Positions 34,601-48,700 of a stretch of 64,000 bases of DNA are shown piece after piece. This stretch comes from Channallabes apus. Lineage: Eukaryota; Chordata; Actinopteri; Siluriformes; Clariidae. Position 1 is the stretch's first letter. The number at the start of each line of letters is the position of its first letter. Location: positions 17,292,777-17,356,776 of the forward strand of contig CM060105.1 in NCBI GenBank assembly GCA_030522415.1. The letters are read 5' to 3'. Both the position numbers and the translations under genes were made by a program. A model generated the notes under the pieces. It made no database searches. It was not told the origin of the DNA and was given only the letters and a program-made list of their open reading frames with translations.

Positions 34601-37600
34601 TTAAGTATATTACGTCAGCTCAGTCGATTCCACTAATTATAATTTACAGACCTCCAGGGCCGTATTCTGAATTTCTTAGTGAATTTGCAGATTTCATCTC
34701 AAATCTAGTCATTTCTGTAGACAAAGAGTTAATTGCTGGAGATTTTAATATTCATTTTGAGAATCCAGAAGACCCTCTGAGAACAGCATTTATATCCATA
34801 CTGGACTCCGTAGCCGTAAATCAGTGTGTAGTAGGACCCACTCATAAAGCAGGTCACACTTTAGACTTAATAATATTCTTCGGATTAAGTATAAGCAATG
34901 TATTCACAATTCCACTGTCTGAAATTATCTCAGATCACTATCTTGTCTCCATTCAAGTGTCTCACAGTGATAATGTACGCACAGCACCGCACTACCGTAT
35001 TAAACGTACATTCACATCAACTACCACACAGAGTTTTATCAGTAATCTCCCAGAGTTACCAACTTCGATTAGGCCACCGTCTGACCCCACAGAACTCGAT
35101 CAGGCGACTGAATATTTAGAGTCGACATTTCGTTGTACCTTAGATAATGTAGCTCCAGCTAAAAGAAAAATTATTAGAGATAAGAAACTCGCTCCCTGGT
35201 ATAACGATCACACGCGCACTTTAAAACAGACCGCTCGGAAATTAGAGCATAAATGTCATCAAACTAAATTGTTAGTATTTCAAATAGCATGGAAAGAGAG
35301 CATCCTGAACTATAGGAAAGCTCTTAGTGTAGCTAGATCAACGTATCTCTCCACTCTTATAGAAGAAAATAAAAATAATCCTAGATTTTTATTTAATACC
35401 GTAGCCAAATTAACCAGAAAAAAGACCACTACAGAAATCTCCAAAACAACATCATGCAATAGTGAGGACGTCATGAACTTTTTTAATAATAAAATTGTAA
35501 ATATCAGGCATAAAATTGAGGCTTTGAAACCGAACAATGTAATTGATACAGATGTTAACCTAGCCATGTCAGATCGGAACCTAGAATACTTTACTCCTCT
35601 TGAAGAGAATGAACTAATTTCACTCATCTCTTCTGCAAATTCATCAACCTGTATATTAGATCCTGTACCGACACATTTTCTTAAACAGATAGTACCAGTA
35701 ATAACAGAACCGCTGATGAGAATAATTAATTCCTCACTCAGTATTGGTTATGTTCCAAAATCTTTTAAATTAGCAGTTATCAAACCAATAATTAAGAAAC
35801 CTGACCTCGACCCCTGTCAGCTGTCCAATTACAGGCCAATATCAAACCTCCCCTTTATCTCTAAGATTCTGGAAAAGATAGTAGCGGAGCAGCTATGCTC
35901 ATATCTACATAGAAATGGCATACATGAACTGTATCAGTCAGGATTTAGGCCTCATCACAGCACAGAAACAGCACTCGTTAAAGTAGTAAATGACCTCCTA
36001 TTGGCCTCTGATCAGGGTTGTGTAACTATGCTTGTATTACTCGACCTCAGTGCAGCTTTTGACACCATTGATCATGCTATTCTTCTTCACAGATTAGAAA
36101 ATGTAGTAGGAATTAAGGGTACAGCCCTCTCCTGGCTCAGATCCTATTTGACCGATCGTTATCAGTATGTAGACTTAAATGGTGATTATTATGCATGTAC
36201 TCCAGTGGAGTTTGGCGTTCCGCAGGGTTCAGTTTTAGGCTCACTGCATTTTTCTCTTTACATGCTTCCTCTGGGTAACATAATCCGTAAGCATGGTATT
36301 AGTTTTCATTGTTATGCTGACAACACACAGTTATATGTCTCAGCAAAACCTGATGAGAAAAACCATCTTACTAAAGTTGAGTAATGTGTGCAGGACATAA
36401 GAAATTGGATGCTAGTTAAATTCCTTCTGCTTAATCCAGATAAGACAGAAGTTCTAGTCATAGGACCGCATACAGCTAGGAGTAAAATCTTAGATCACAC
36501 CGTAACTTTAGATGGCCTTTCTGTTCCATCAAGTGCAATAGTAAAAGACCTCGGCGTGATTATAGATTCCAGCCTTTCATTTGAAGCTCATGTAGATAAT
36601 ATTACCAGGATAGCATTCTTTCACCTCAGAAATATCGCCAAGATAAGAAATATATTGTCGCTAAACGATGCAGAAAAACTAGTTCATGCTTTTATCACTT
36701 CTAGGTTGGACTATTGTAATGCCTTACTGTCTGGTTGTTCAGTTAGGTGCATAAACATGCTTCAGCTAGTCCAGAATGCAGCAGCGAGAGTCCTCACTAG
36801 AACCAGAAGATATGAGCACATCACCCCTATCTTATCTTCACTGCATTGGCTCCCTGTGAAATTTCGCATTGATTTTAAAATACTACTCTTGACATACAGT
36901 GGTGTGAAAAACTATTTGCCCCCCTCCTGATTTCTTATTCTTTTGCATGTTTGTCACACAAAATGTTTCTGATCATCAAACACATTTAACTATTAGTCAA
37001 AGATAACACAAGTAAACACAGAATGCAGTTTTTAAATGAGGGGTTTTATTATTTAGGGAGGGAAAAAAATCCAAACCTACATGGCCCTGTGTGAAAAAGT
37101 AAGTGCCCCCTGAACCTAATAACTGGTTGGGCCACCCTTAGCAGCAATAACTGCAATCAAGCGTTGGCGATAACTTGCAGCGAGTCTTTTACAGCGCTCT
37201 GGAGGAATTTTGGCCCACTCATCTTTGCAGAATTGTTGTAATTCAGCTTTATTTGAGGGTTTTCTAGCATGAACTGCCTTTTTAAGGTCATGCCACAACA
37301 TCTCAATAGGATTCAGGTCAGGACTTTGACTAGGCCACTCCAAAGTCTTCATTTTGTTTTTCTTCAGCCATTCAGAGGTGGATTTGCTGGTGTGTTTTGG
37401 GTCATTGTCCTGCTGCAGCACCCAAGATCGCTTCAGCTTGAGTTGATGAACAGATGGCCGGACATTCTCCTTCAGGATTTTTTGGTAGACAGTAGAATTC
37501 ATGGTTCCATCTATCACAGCAAGCCTTCCAGGTCCTGAAGCAGCAAAACAACCCCAGACCATCACACTACCACCACCATATTTTACTGTTGGTATGATGT

Positions 37601-40600
37601 TCTTTTTCTGAAATGCTGTGTTACTTTTACGCCAGATGTAACGGGACACGCACCTTCCAAAAAGTTCAACTTTTGTCTCGTCGGTCCACAATGTATTTTC
37701 TCAAAAGTCTTGGCAATCATTGAGATGTTTTTTAGCAAAATTGAGACGAGCCTTAATGTTCTTTTTGCTTAAAGGTGGTTTGCGCCTTGGAAATCTGCCA
37801 TGCAGGCCGTTTTTGCCCAGTCTCTTTCTTATGGTGGAGTCGTGAACACTGACCTTAATTGAGGCAAGTGAGGCCTGCAGTTCTTTAGATGTTGTCCTGG
37901 GGTCTTTTGTGGCCTCTCGGATGAGTTGTCTCTGCGCTCTTGGGGTAATTTTGGTCGGCCGGCCACTCCTGGGAAGGTTCACCACTGTTCCATGTTTTTG
38001 CTATTTGTGGATAATGGCTCTCACTGTGGTTCGCTGGAGTCCCAAAGCTTTAGAAATGGCTTTATAACCTTTACCAGACTGATAGATCTCAATTACTTTT
38101 GTTCTCATTTGTTCCTGAATTTCTTTGGATCTTGGCATGATGTCTAGCTTTTGAGGTGCTTTTGGTCTACTTCTCTGTGTCAGGTAGCTCCTATTTAAGT
38201 GATTTCTTGATTGAAACAGGTGTGGCAGTAATCAGGCCTGGGGGTGACTACAGAAATTGAACTCAGGTGTGATAAACCACAGTTAAGTTATTTTTTAACA
38301 AGGGGGGCAATCACTTTTTCACACAGGGCCATGTAGATTTGGAGTTTTTTTTCTCCCTTAATAACGTAAACCTTCATTTAAAAATTGCATTTTGTGTTCA
38401 ATTATGTTATCTTTGACTAATAGTTAACGGTTTTTGATGAGCAGAAACATTTAAGTGTGACAAACATGCAAAAGAATAAGAAATCAGGAAGGGGGCAAAT
38501 AGTTTTTCACACCACTGTATAAAGCATTAAATGGTCTCGCACCGCAGTATCTGAGCGAACTGCTAGTGTCTTACGATCCGCCACGCCTACTTCGATCGAA
38601 GGATGCAGGCTGCTTGTCAGTACCGCGTATTATGAAAACTACACTAAATATACATTCACATTATACATTATGTGACTGTGACCATACCTAACTGCCATCT
38701 CTCCTCTTCTCTTTCTCCCCCTCTTTCTCTTTCCTCTCTCCCCCTGTCTCCCCCTTTCACTCTTTCTCTCTCTCTCTCTCTCTGTCGAGCTACATATGTA
38801 ATTCCTGAGCTGCCAGTGATCCAGACTCCCTCTGCCCTCCGGACCTATCTGACCCATCCTGGTGCCCCGCTTCTGGTTGTAGATCTCGTCACATGGGTGC
38901 CCCGTGTGTCTCTTTGGGATGCGTCTGGTGTCTAGGGATGATTCTATCTACTTAGAAGATGGTTCTGGCCTCGACTCGTGTTGGCAACTGTTTCTCTGGG
39001 GACTTGACAATTCGATAGTTCAGGACTGGAACTTTCTACAAGTCTACCTGAGTCTCCAATAACTACCTGGACTCCATTTTAACATCAATTAACATCAACT
39101 ATTATAGCTGAACTGTCTGCTACCTAACACACTGTATAAATGCAGATAATTTCCTGCTACCTGTTTCACCCAGATGAGGATGGGTTCCCTGTTGAGTCTG
39201 GTTCCTCTCAAGGTTTCTTCCTATTACCATCTCAGGGAGTTTTTCCTTACCACTGTCGCCCTCGGGCTTGCTCACCAGGGACTATCTGACCATTTTGATT
39301 CATACACATTCACATTCCATACAAACTTAAATAATTATTTTGATTGTGTAAAGCTGTTTTGAGACAATGTCAATTGTTAAAAGCGCTATACAAATAAAAT
39401 TGAATTGAATACATGTTTGACGCTCCATAACAATTAAATATTTTTTAATAAAAATAATTTTCTTTTTACAAATATGACCAAAAATGTGTTATTGAAAAGC
39501 AGTAGCACCATTGAAAGTGCCAGATATGTTTTACTTTCATTTAAAACAGTGGATCACCTCAATGTACACTAATGGATCCCATCAATGTACACCAATGGAT
39601 CACCTTAATGTACACCAATGGATCCCCTCAATGTACACCAATGGATCACCTTAATGTACACCAATGGATCACCTTAATGTACACGAATGGATCCCCTCAA
39701 TATACACCAATGGATCACCTCCAATTACACCAATGGATCACCTCCATTTACATCAATGGATCACCTCAATGTATACCAATGGATGCCCTCCATTTACATC
39801 AATGGATCACCTCAAAATACACCAATGGATCACCTCCATTTACATCAATGGATCACCTAAATGTACACCAATGGATACCCTCCATTTACATCAATGGATC
39901 ACATCAATGTACACCAATGGATACCCTCCATTTACATCAATGGATCACATCAATGTACACCAATGGATCACATCAATGTACACCAATGGATCACCTTAAT
40001 GTACACCAATGGATCCCCTCAATGTACACCAATGGATCCCCTCAATGTACACCAATGGATCACCTTAATGTACACCAATGGATCCCCTCCATTTACATCA
40101 ATGGATCACCTCAATATACACCAATGGATCACCTCCAATTACACCAATGGATCACCTCCAATTACACCAATGGATCACCTCCATTTACATCAATGGATCA
40201 CCTCAAAATACACCAATGGATCACCTCCATTTACATCAATGGATCACCTCAATGTACACCAATGGATCCCCTCCATTTACATCAATTGATCACCTCAATG
40301 TACACCAATGGATCCCCTCCATTTACATCAATGGATCACATCAATGTACACCAATGGATCCCCTCCATTTACATCAATGGATCACCTCCAATTACACCAA
40401 TGGATCACCTCCATTTACATCAATGGATCACCTCAATGTATACCAATGGATGCCCTCCATTTACATCAATGGATCACCTCAAAATACACCAATGGATCAC
40501 CTCCATTTACATCAATGGATCACCTCAATATACACCAATGGATCGCCTCCATTTACATCAATGGATCACCTCCATTTACATCAATGGATCACCTCAATGT

Positions 40601-43600
40601 ACACCAATGGATACCCTCCATTTACATCAATGGATCACCTCAATGTACACCAATGGGTCACTTCCATTACCAATAATGGAACACCCCCATTTTCAAATTC
40701 TAATTCAAATTTTATTTGTCACATACACAGTCATACACAGTACGATATGCAGTGAAATGCTTAGACAACTGCTCGTGACCTTAAAATAAAAGGCTATGAA
40801 TAGGAAATAAATATGGAAAATAAAATAAGGGGTAAATTTAACTAGAATGGATGGAACTAATGGATCACCTTCATTTATGCCTTTGGATCACCTCCATGCA
40901 CGCCAATGAATCACCTCCATGTACGTCAATGGATCACCTTAATGTACACCAATGGGTCCCCTCAATGTACACCAATGGATCACCACCATTTACGCCAGTG
41001 GATCACTTTAATGTACAAACCGGATTCCAAAAAAGTTGGGACACTAAACAAATTGTGAATAAAAACTGAACGCAATGATGTGGAGATGGCAAATGTCAAT
41101 ATTTTATTCAGAATAGAACATAAATCACGGAACAAAAGTTTAAACTGAGAAAATTTATCATTTTAAGGGAAAAATATGGTGAATCAAAATGTCATGTCAA
41201 ATCCCAAAAAAGTTGGGACAAGGCCATTTTCACCACTGTGTGGCATCTCCCCTTCTTCTTACAACACTCAACAGACGTCTGGGGACCGAGGAGACCAGTT
41301 TCTCAAGTTTAGAAATAGGAATGCTCTCCCATTCTTGTCTAATACAGGCCTCTAACTGTTCAATCGTCTTGGGCCTTCTTTGTCGCACCTTCCTCTTTAT
41401 GATGCGCCAAATGTTCTCTATAGGGGAAAGATCTGGACTGCAGACTGGCCATTTCAGTACCCGGATTCTTCTCCTACGCAGCCATGATGTTGTGGTTGAT
41501 GCAGAATGTGGTCTGGCATTATCTTGTTGAAAAATGCAGGGTCTTCCCTGAAAGAGATGACGTCTGGATGGGAGCATATGTTGTTCTAGAAGCTGAATAT
41601 ACTTTTCTGCATTGATGGTGCCTTTCCAGACATGCAAGCTGCCCATGCCACACGCACTCATGCAACCCCATACCATCAGAGATGCAGGCTTCTGAACTGA
41701 GCGTTGATAACAACGTGGGTTGTCCTTGTCCTCTTTGGTCCGGATGACATGGCGTCCCACATTTTCAACAAGAACTTCGAATCGTGACTCGTCTGACCAC
41801 AGAACAGTCTTCCATTTTGCCACACTCCATTTTAAATGATCCCTGGCCCAATGAAAACGCCTGTGCTTGTGGATCTTGCTTAGAAATGGCTTCTTCTTTG
41901 CACTGTAGAGTTTCAGCTGGCAACGGCGGATGGCACGGTGGATTGTGTTCACTGACAATGGTTTCTGGAAGTATTCCTGAGCCCATTCTGTGATTTTCCT
42001 TTACAGTAGCATTCCTGTTTGTGGTGCAGTGTCGTTTAAGGGCCCGGAGATCACGGGCATCCAGTATGGTTTTACGCCCTTGACCCTTACGCACAGAGAT
42101 TGTTCCAGATTCTCTGAATCTTCGGATGATATTATGCACAGTTGATGATGATAACTGCAAAGTCTTTGCAATTTTTCGCTGGGTAACACCTTTCTGATAT
42201 TGCTCCACTATCTTTCTGCGCAACATTGTGGGAATTGGTGATCCTCTACCCATCTTGGCTTCTGAGAGACACTGCCACTCTGAGAAGCTCTTTTTATACC
42301 CAATCATGTTGCCAATTAACCTAATTACTGTTAATTGGTCTTCCAGCTCTTCATTATGCTCAAATTTACATTTTCTAGTCTCTTATTGCTACTTGTCCCA
42401 ACTTTTTTGGGATTTGTTGAAATTTGGAATCAACATATTTTTCCTTTAAAATTATAAATTTTCTCGGATTAAACTTTTGATCTGTCATCTATGTTCTATT
42501 CTGAATAAAATATTGACCATTGCCATCTCCACATCATTGCATTCAGTTTTTATTCACAATTTGTTTAGTGTCCCAACTTTTTTGGAATCCGGTTTGTACA
42601 CCAGTTGCAAGTTGCCAATAAGTTACAACCATACATCTATCAAATACTGTATGTTTAAGTTCAAAGCCCATCTCAGGACATGAATCATTACATTCTTTAT
42701 AACTTGAATAATAGATCATTAAGTGTAATGAATTAAGAAACATTATCTCAAGAAAAATAAAATTTTATTAACAGTAATAAACACAGAGCTTGATTGATCA
42801 CTGTAAACTCACCAGATACACGTCGCAGAGGCTGTGGAGCCAGAAGGAATGCAGAGCAGAGGTGACCGTGTGGAGCTCATAGCTCTCAAAGCCTTTATCA
42901 CACTGTATTACTGTACTGTAAAGTCGCGAACAGATCCATCTGTCTATTCTCGACAGAGGAAAGGTCTGAGACAGAGGAATAAGGAGAAGGAATCAATAAC
43001 AGAAGCAGTGAGGTTATATTTACACTAGCCCATTCAAAGAGGTTTATAATCACAGCACAGTATGGCTACAATTGGATCTGGGTCCACTGGGATTTGGGAA
43101 CTGACAACCATCTGGTGAAGACCATAAAGCTTTAAATACTGAGGTACCACTGCTCCAGGTTAAACACCTACTTTAAAACGCATTGCATTATGAAATAAGT
43201 ATACTTTCTTACCTCAGGCCATTAATCATGTCATTAAGCTATATATCTAAATATTCCTGGTCTAAATAATTGATCACTATACTATGGAAACATGTAAAGT
43301 GTCCTTAGAATGCAGTCATACTGTATAAGACACTAAACACTCAAAACCAAACACAGGGGAACTTCGTGTTCTACCTCCTCCAGTGGCACCAGAGGAGCTC
43401 TTGTGTCCTGCAAAGCTCCCAGAGTGAATCGAACCGTCTGCCACATCTTATTACAGAAGTGTCTACAGCTCAGGACCTGAGACACGGACATGCTGATATC
43501 CTCCCCTGAAAGACAGAACCGCATCGAAGATCTCTTCACCTCGTTCACTTCAGTTTCGTTCCAAGATCCTGCCCGAAGGCCACGCCTCGTCCTCTTCAGA

Positions 43601-44566
43601 AGTTCACTTACCTTGAGCTTTATAGGAGCAGAGCGCGAACCGCAACGCGTCTGTCCCGCATTCCGGGATACCCTTCGGGAAATCTTTCCTCTGCGGCGTG
43701 GGACACAGAGGACACGAGGACGTAATGAGCCAGCAGAGATGAGAGAGAACGTGTTGGAAGTGAGTGGAACGTGACGTCTCGTTTACTGACCTGTGCCTCC
43801 AGGGCGACCGCTCGCTCTCGTGCATCCAAGTTTCCTTCCATTACTTTCTCTTGAAGTCTCTAAACACAAGGAGGAGAACGTTATGCCTTATGTGAACGCC
43901 AGAAATACAGTATATCATACAGTATGTATTATTATGTCTCCTTAGTTCACTGCATGTCCAGAATAAAAAAAAAAATTACTGAATAGCAGGGCTGCATGAT
44001 TTGATAAAAAAACAAAAAAAGTGACGCTAATTCTAATAAACACTACTGTAGATACATTGCTGAGTGTGTGATTAAATAATTGGACAGGTCGCTATCATAA
44101 TTTAGATTTTTATTTTACATGATTAATTGTGCAGCATTACGGAATAGTGGCAGCGGTTACATTTTAATGCTTAGCCATTAATGTTTCGTCCATGTCTATG
44201 AAGAATTCTACGGTCGAGTGTTGTTTGTGGACGGAGATGAGTCAGGTTAAACTAGCAGTGTATGATCAACACCTGTTTACTTATACGTGCTTAGTTTGTC
44301 CTTTCAGTAATGTAGAACAAGAGGCTGAGGATGATGAGCTTGCACTTGAAGTGAACCTAAGGAGTGCGATGTAGTGAGACGGTGTTTTAGTTTGGGCTTG
44401 TTTTAATTAAAAGTCCACTGAAAAGAGCTTAATACATTATGGGTTGCGGGTTCAATCGCATAAGGAAAGCAAGTGCACTATGTAGGGTGTACAATCATTA
44501 GATTAGATTTGGGCGCAGTGGTAAAGCGCTCGCCTTATAATCCGGAGATTGTAGAACTAACGGTGT

Positions 44567-44599
<33 letters not shown>

Positions 44600-45751
44600 A
44601 TGTCTGCGGTCATGTGTGTTAAATGTGTTATCAGTGGTTTACAGATGTTTATTGTGTATTAACAAAATATCTGTTCATTTCATTCCGGTTTTCACATTTC
44701 ATGTGCGGACTTGACATTCTTTTATGAGATGAAAAAAAAGTCCATCAACGTCCAGAACTCGTCTATTGATTCTCTCTGAACTGTTGTTCTTTAAGGGCTG
44801 TGAGGCTTTTACTCTGATTACAAGCAGGACTGTCAACTCCTAGGAAATCTGCCCTCAGCGTACCTCCAGAGAGACACCCGAGATTACATCCAGAGGGTCG
44901 ATGACGTTCCCCAAAGACTTGCTCATCTTCCGACCGTGCTTATCTCTTACCAGGGAGTGGAAGAGCACCTGGGAGAGAGTCAGAGAGTCAGAGAGTCGGG
45001 CGCAGATGTGCTGAGGATGCAGCTTTTAGAAAACTCCTCAGGAAAACAAAACAAAACACGGGAATAAATCTGAATAGATTTGCATTATTTATTATACGCT
45101 GTCAAAATGTAAAAAAAGTTTGTATTGTACTTTATTAACCGTACCACATAAACAGAGAAAGTTAATAAAAAAGAAAAACCTTTTGATCTTTTTCATGAAA
45201 GGATTGGCCACAAGATGAGTACAGTACCTGTTTAAAGGGCAGCTGTCCCGTCAGCTCTGTGCCTAGCATTACCATCCGGGCCACCCAGAAGAAGATGAGG
45301 TCACTTCCTGTCTCCAGAATGGTGTTGGGATAAAAGTGCTTCAGGTCATCGGTCTGGACAGATGGATGGAGAATGAACTTAATGTACTGTATGCTTTTAT
45401 CTCTTTTAAACCCTAATTGTGTTTACATGATATTCGAATCCGAATTCATAAAGCCAGAGGAGAATGGTGTACCTGCTCCGGCCAGCCCAACATCGCGAAA
45501 GGGAAAAGACCGGAAGAGAACCATGTGTCTAACACATCTGGATCTAAGACATTAAAGCAGAGATAGGTTTCATCTCCAGTGAAACATTCTTCATACCCGT
45601 TACATCATTACCGAACTACAGCCGAGTCTGAGGACCGTCATTATATTCACCTCGAGTCAGGACAACAGTATGAGGGTCCACTCCAAATTTGGCAGCGGCG
45701 CGCTCCCTGGCCTCTGATTCACTCCGGCCCCAGACCCACCGCTCCTGCTCC

Positions 45752-45792
<41 letters not shown>

Positions 45793-48700
45793 GGTCATGG
45801 CACAGAATTAGCTCCAGCAAGTACCAGTACACAATACCTGTTTGTTCTACTGATTACAATACACTACACTAAAGACATATACAGTAATGGCAGGTGCAGT
45901 CGTCCCCGATAAAAGCCAAGCAAACTAAACAATGAGACGGTGTCCAAATGAAACAACAGCTGCTCATACCTCCTGTGTGGGGGAGCGCGGGGACGTCACT
46001 GTGTACGCTGGAATCTGATGTCCCCACCAGAGTTGTCTGGAAATGCACCAGTCGCTGCAGGAGGTGTGTACACGTTACACGGTTATTAAGTATTCACACC
46101 TTAAACTTTCCACATTTTCTAGTGAACCTGGAACTGAAATGGACCTCATGTCTTGAATCTGCATAAATAACCCATAAAGGCCTCTTTGTTGCTGCTCCGG
46201 CTCATGCCTCCTTACCCAATGACTTGACTTTCCGGTGGACGACCTCCTCTGGACCGCGTCAAGGTTTATATCGTTAAATAATGGATGCAGTTGTACTCTG
46301 TAGGAAATGTTTTCCAAAACTTTTATTATTTTAAAGAGCCTTGGTCTTTATGTATGTTTTTTTTTTCCCAGGTCAGGTTTATTTATATTTAGGTCACTTT
46401 ACTTTTTCCTGTGCTTGACTACGAGTGGTGTTCATGTCAAACTGGGACTTTTAATTGTGCACTAATGCACTCATCCCAGTGTTTTACTAGTTCAAGGTAG
46501 AAAGTTTTCTCAGTACGACTGCCAGAAATTTTATGTCTGGAACGCTGGCCTCCCGGGAACTCCTTTAAAGGACCAAACATGTGGAAATGGCTTGGAGCAA
46601 GGTCAGGACTGTACGGGGGATGTGGAGATAACTCCCAGCTGTTTGTGAATAATTGTGTGTGCAGTTCACACGGACAGATGCGTCTCTTCTGCAAGTTGTG
46701 ACAAGTTATCTGATGATTTTTGAAAATCAGGTTTACGGGAACGACCGCGGTAGACTCACCTCGATCAGACTCGTCATTCACGGACTGCTTTAAAAAAAAA
46801 AAGGGCCTCCAAGTGGCGCAGTGGTAAAGTGCTCGCCCTATAATTAGGAGATCGCTGGTTCGATTCCCGGGTGATGCTGTAACCTCTCGCAGCCGGAGGT
46901 CTAGAGAGAGCTGATTGGCCGAGCTCTCTCAGAGGGGAGGGATGAGAGGTACTCGTGCTCCCACATTAATCACGGCTCTACAGCTAATCAGGGGCGTCTG
47001 TGAGCTCACGCAAGCGGAAGGAGCGGATAGTGCTGTCCTCCGAGTGTGTTACTCCGCCCCTAACGGTGCGTGAGTGAGTAGTTCGAAAAGAAAAGTCGGC
47101 TGGCGTCACGTTCTTCGGAGGAAACACGTGATAGTCTTCGGCTCTCCAGACTGACTGGTAGTAGTAGCCTTAATGTGGAGCGCCCCCTAGTGACGGGGAA
47201 GAATTGGACACGACTAAATTAGGGAGAAAATCGGGAAAAAATTATAATAAAAATTTTTTTAATGTAAATTTGCACCATTCAAATATTGTAATGCGGCTAA
47301 GAGTCTCATAACCATAATCACTTTCAACGTCGATCGCTTCATTCACGAGCAATTTCATCACGAGTCCTGGTTTGAATTGAACAACCACTGTAATTCTCAA
47401 ATTATGTAACAGATGATGGTATCTAAGTGCTCCAGAGCTAATTTAGGAATTTGATAGATATTTTTTGTAAACTATATTCATTATTACTCGTTATTAAAGA
47501 GTAGCTCTGTGACATATAATCCCAATTAAGTCCATTCAGTAGAATATTGTAATATGTAAAACAAAGACCGGGGGGGGGGGGGGGGGAATTATTATCATTA
47601 GTAAATTATTATGCAAATGAGCAAATCGTATCAGGATGACCGTTAATCTTTATGTCTCATAAACAGCAAAGGAAAAAAAACGAGGTGCTGCTTTTTATTA
47701 AATAAGCAGCTTCTCTGATTTCCGAGTGTCAGAGCATAAATGACATCACAAAAGTCAACAAGCGTCTATAATCTCCCGTGTCCTTTCCCCTGCGGCGAAC
47801 TTCCTTATTTACGCCTATTTGTGCTGAAATCATTAACGTTTGACTTTATCAAGAAAAGCAGAAGGTTTCCATGTTTCCTCAGAGATAAAGAGAAAACAAG
47901 TTCATATCTGGTCACGACAATATAACTAACCTGATGTTAGACAGCCAGTTCTTCCACGTTTTGCTGTAGAAGTGAGGAATTATCTCCAGCTCTCCGTCAT
48001 CCACAGCCTGATGGTGGCAATAAAAAGACTTCACGCAGACCGTCGATATCGTTATCATTATTATTATTAAGCTGGCATGTGTAGCTACAGTACAGTAAGA
48101 GTACGTTTTTCACATACTTTAATTGCCTTCTGTGCCATCTCCTCACATCGAACAAACCACTGTTTCTTCAGCAGAGGCTCGATCACGTCTCCGGATCGGC
48201 TACAGGCGGAGAGACGCATCGAATCAGGACAAGAAAAAAAAAAATCTACATTACGCAATTATGCATTTTATTACCGATCACATGAAATGATTGTTTTAAA
48301 AATTATTATTCTTGTGTTCAAGGTCAAGAAATCGTTCACGATTTACTTTATTCATGCTTAATGTTCTCCATTAATAATACTGAAGCCACATTTTGGATAA
48401 TTTGTGCTTCTGGTAATTATTCTGAGCAGGGAGCTAATAAACTTTACACCAGCTGTTTGAATGATCCAAAATTATGGTCAATACTGAGGTCATATCATGA
48501 TATAACTCCACATTTTCACCACGTACTGTACTGTACCAAAGGCACCAATTGTGTAGGATGGAGCAAATATACAAGGGGCGTTCAAATCAAACCGGGATTT
48601 TTGATTGTGCAGAATAACAGAACACAGTTATGAGAATAAAAACTCCCTTTATTTCTCTATATAGTCCTCTGATACACTAATGCACTTATCCCTAAGGTAG

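Larger units (their letters stand above)
34125..39412 (+). mobile_element. L2/CR1-group non-LTR retrotransposon, interrupted by a Tc1-like element
   Basis: The element runs antisense to vars2 in its largest intron. It encodes an AP endonuclease and reverse transcriptase (pseudogene entry). After the Tc1 insertion at 36897-38517 the frame's C-terminal region resumes as [20 protein letters not shown], directly following LLLTY before the insertion. The 3' UTR ends at about 39412 with GCGCTATACAAATAAAATTG and GAATT-type repeats, typical of fish L2/Rex1-like LINEs. The 5' end is approximate. Total length without the Tc1 element is about 3.7 kb. Confidence 0.85.

Noticed and set aside
39572..40789. 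A 405-aa open frame as a protein-coding gene
   Set aside because: It consists of the 23-bp minisatellite translated. The other two plus frames are equally open and give the same peptide cycle, and no splice, promoter or family signal was seen.
31836..41015. CRISPR-like array from the regular repeats
   Set aside because: Units are contiguous with no unique spacers, and the sequence is from a vertebrate nuclear genome.
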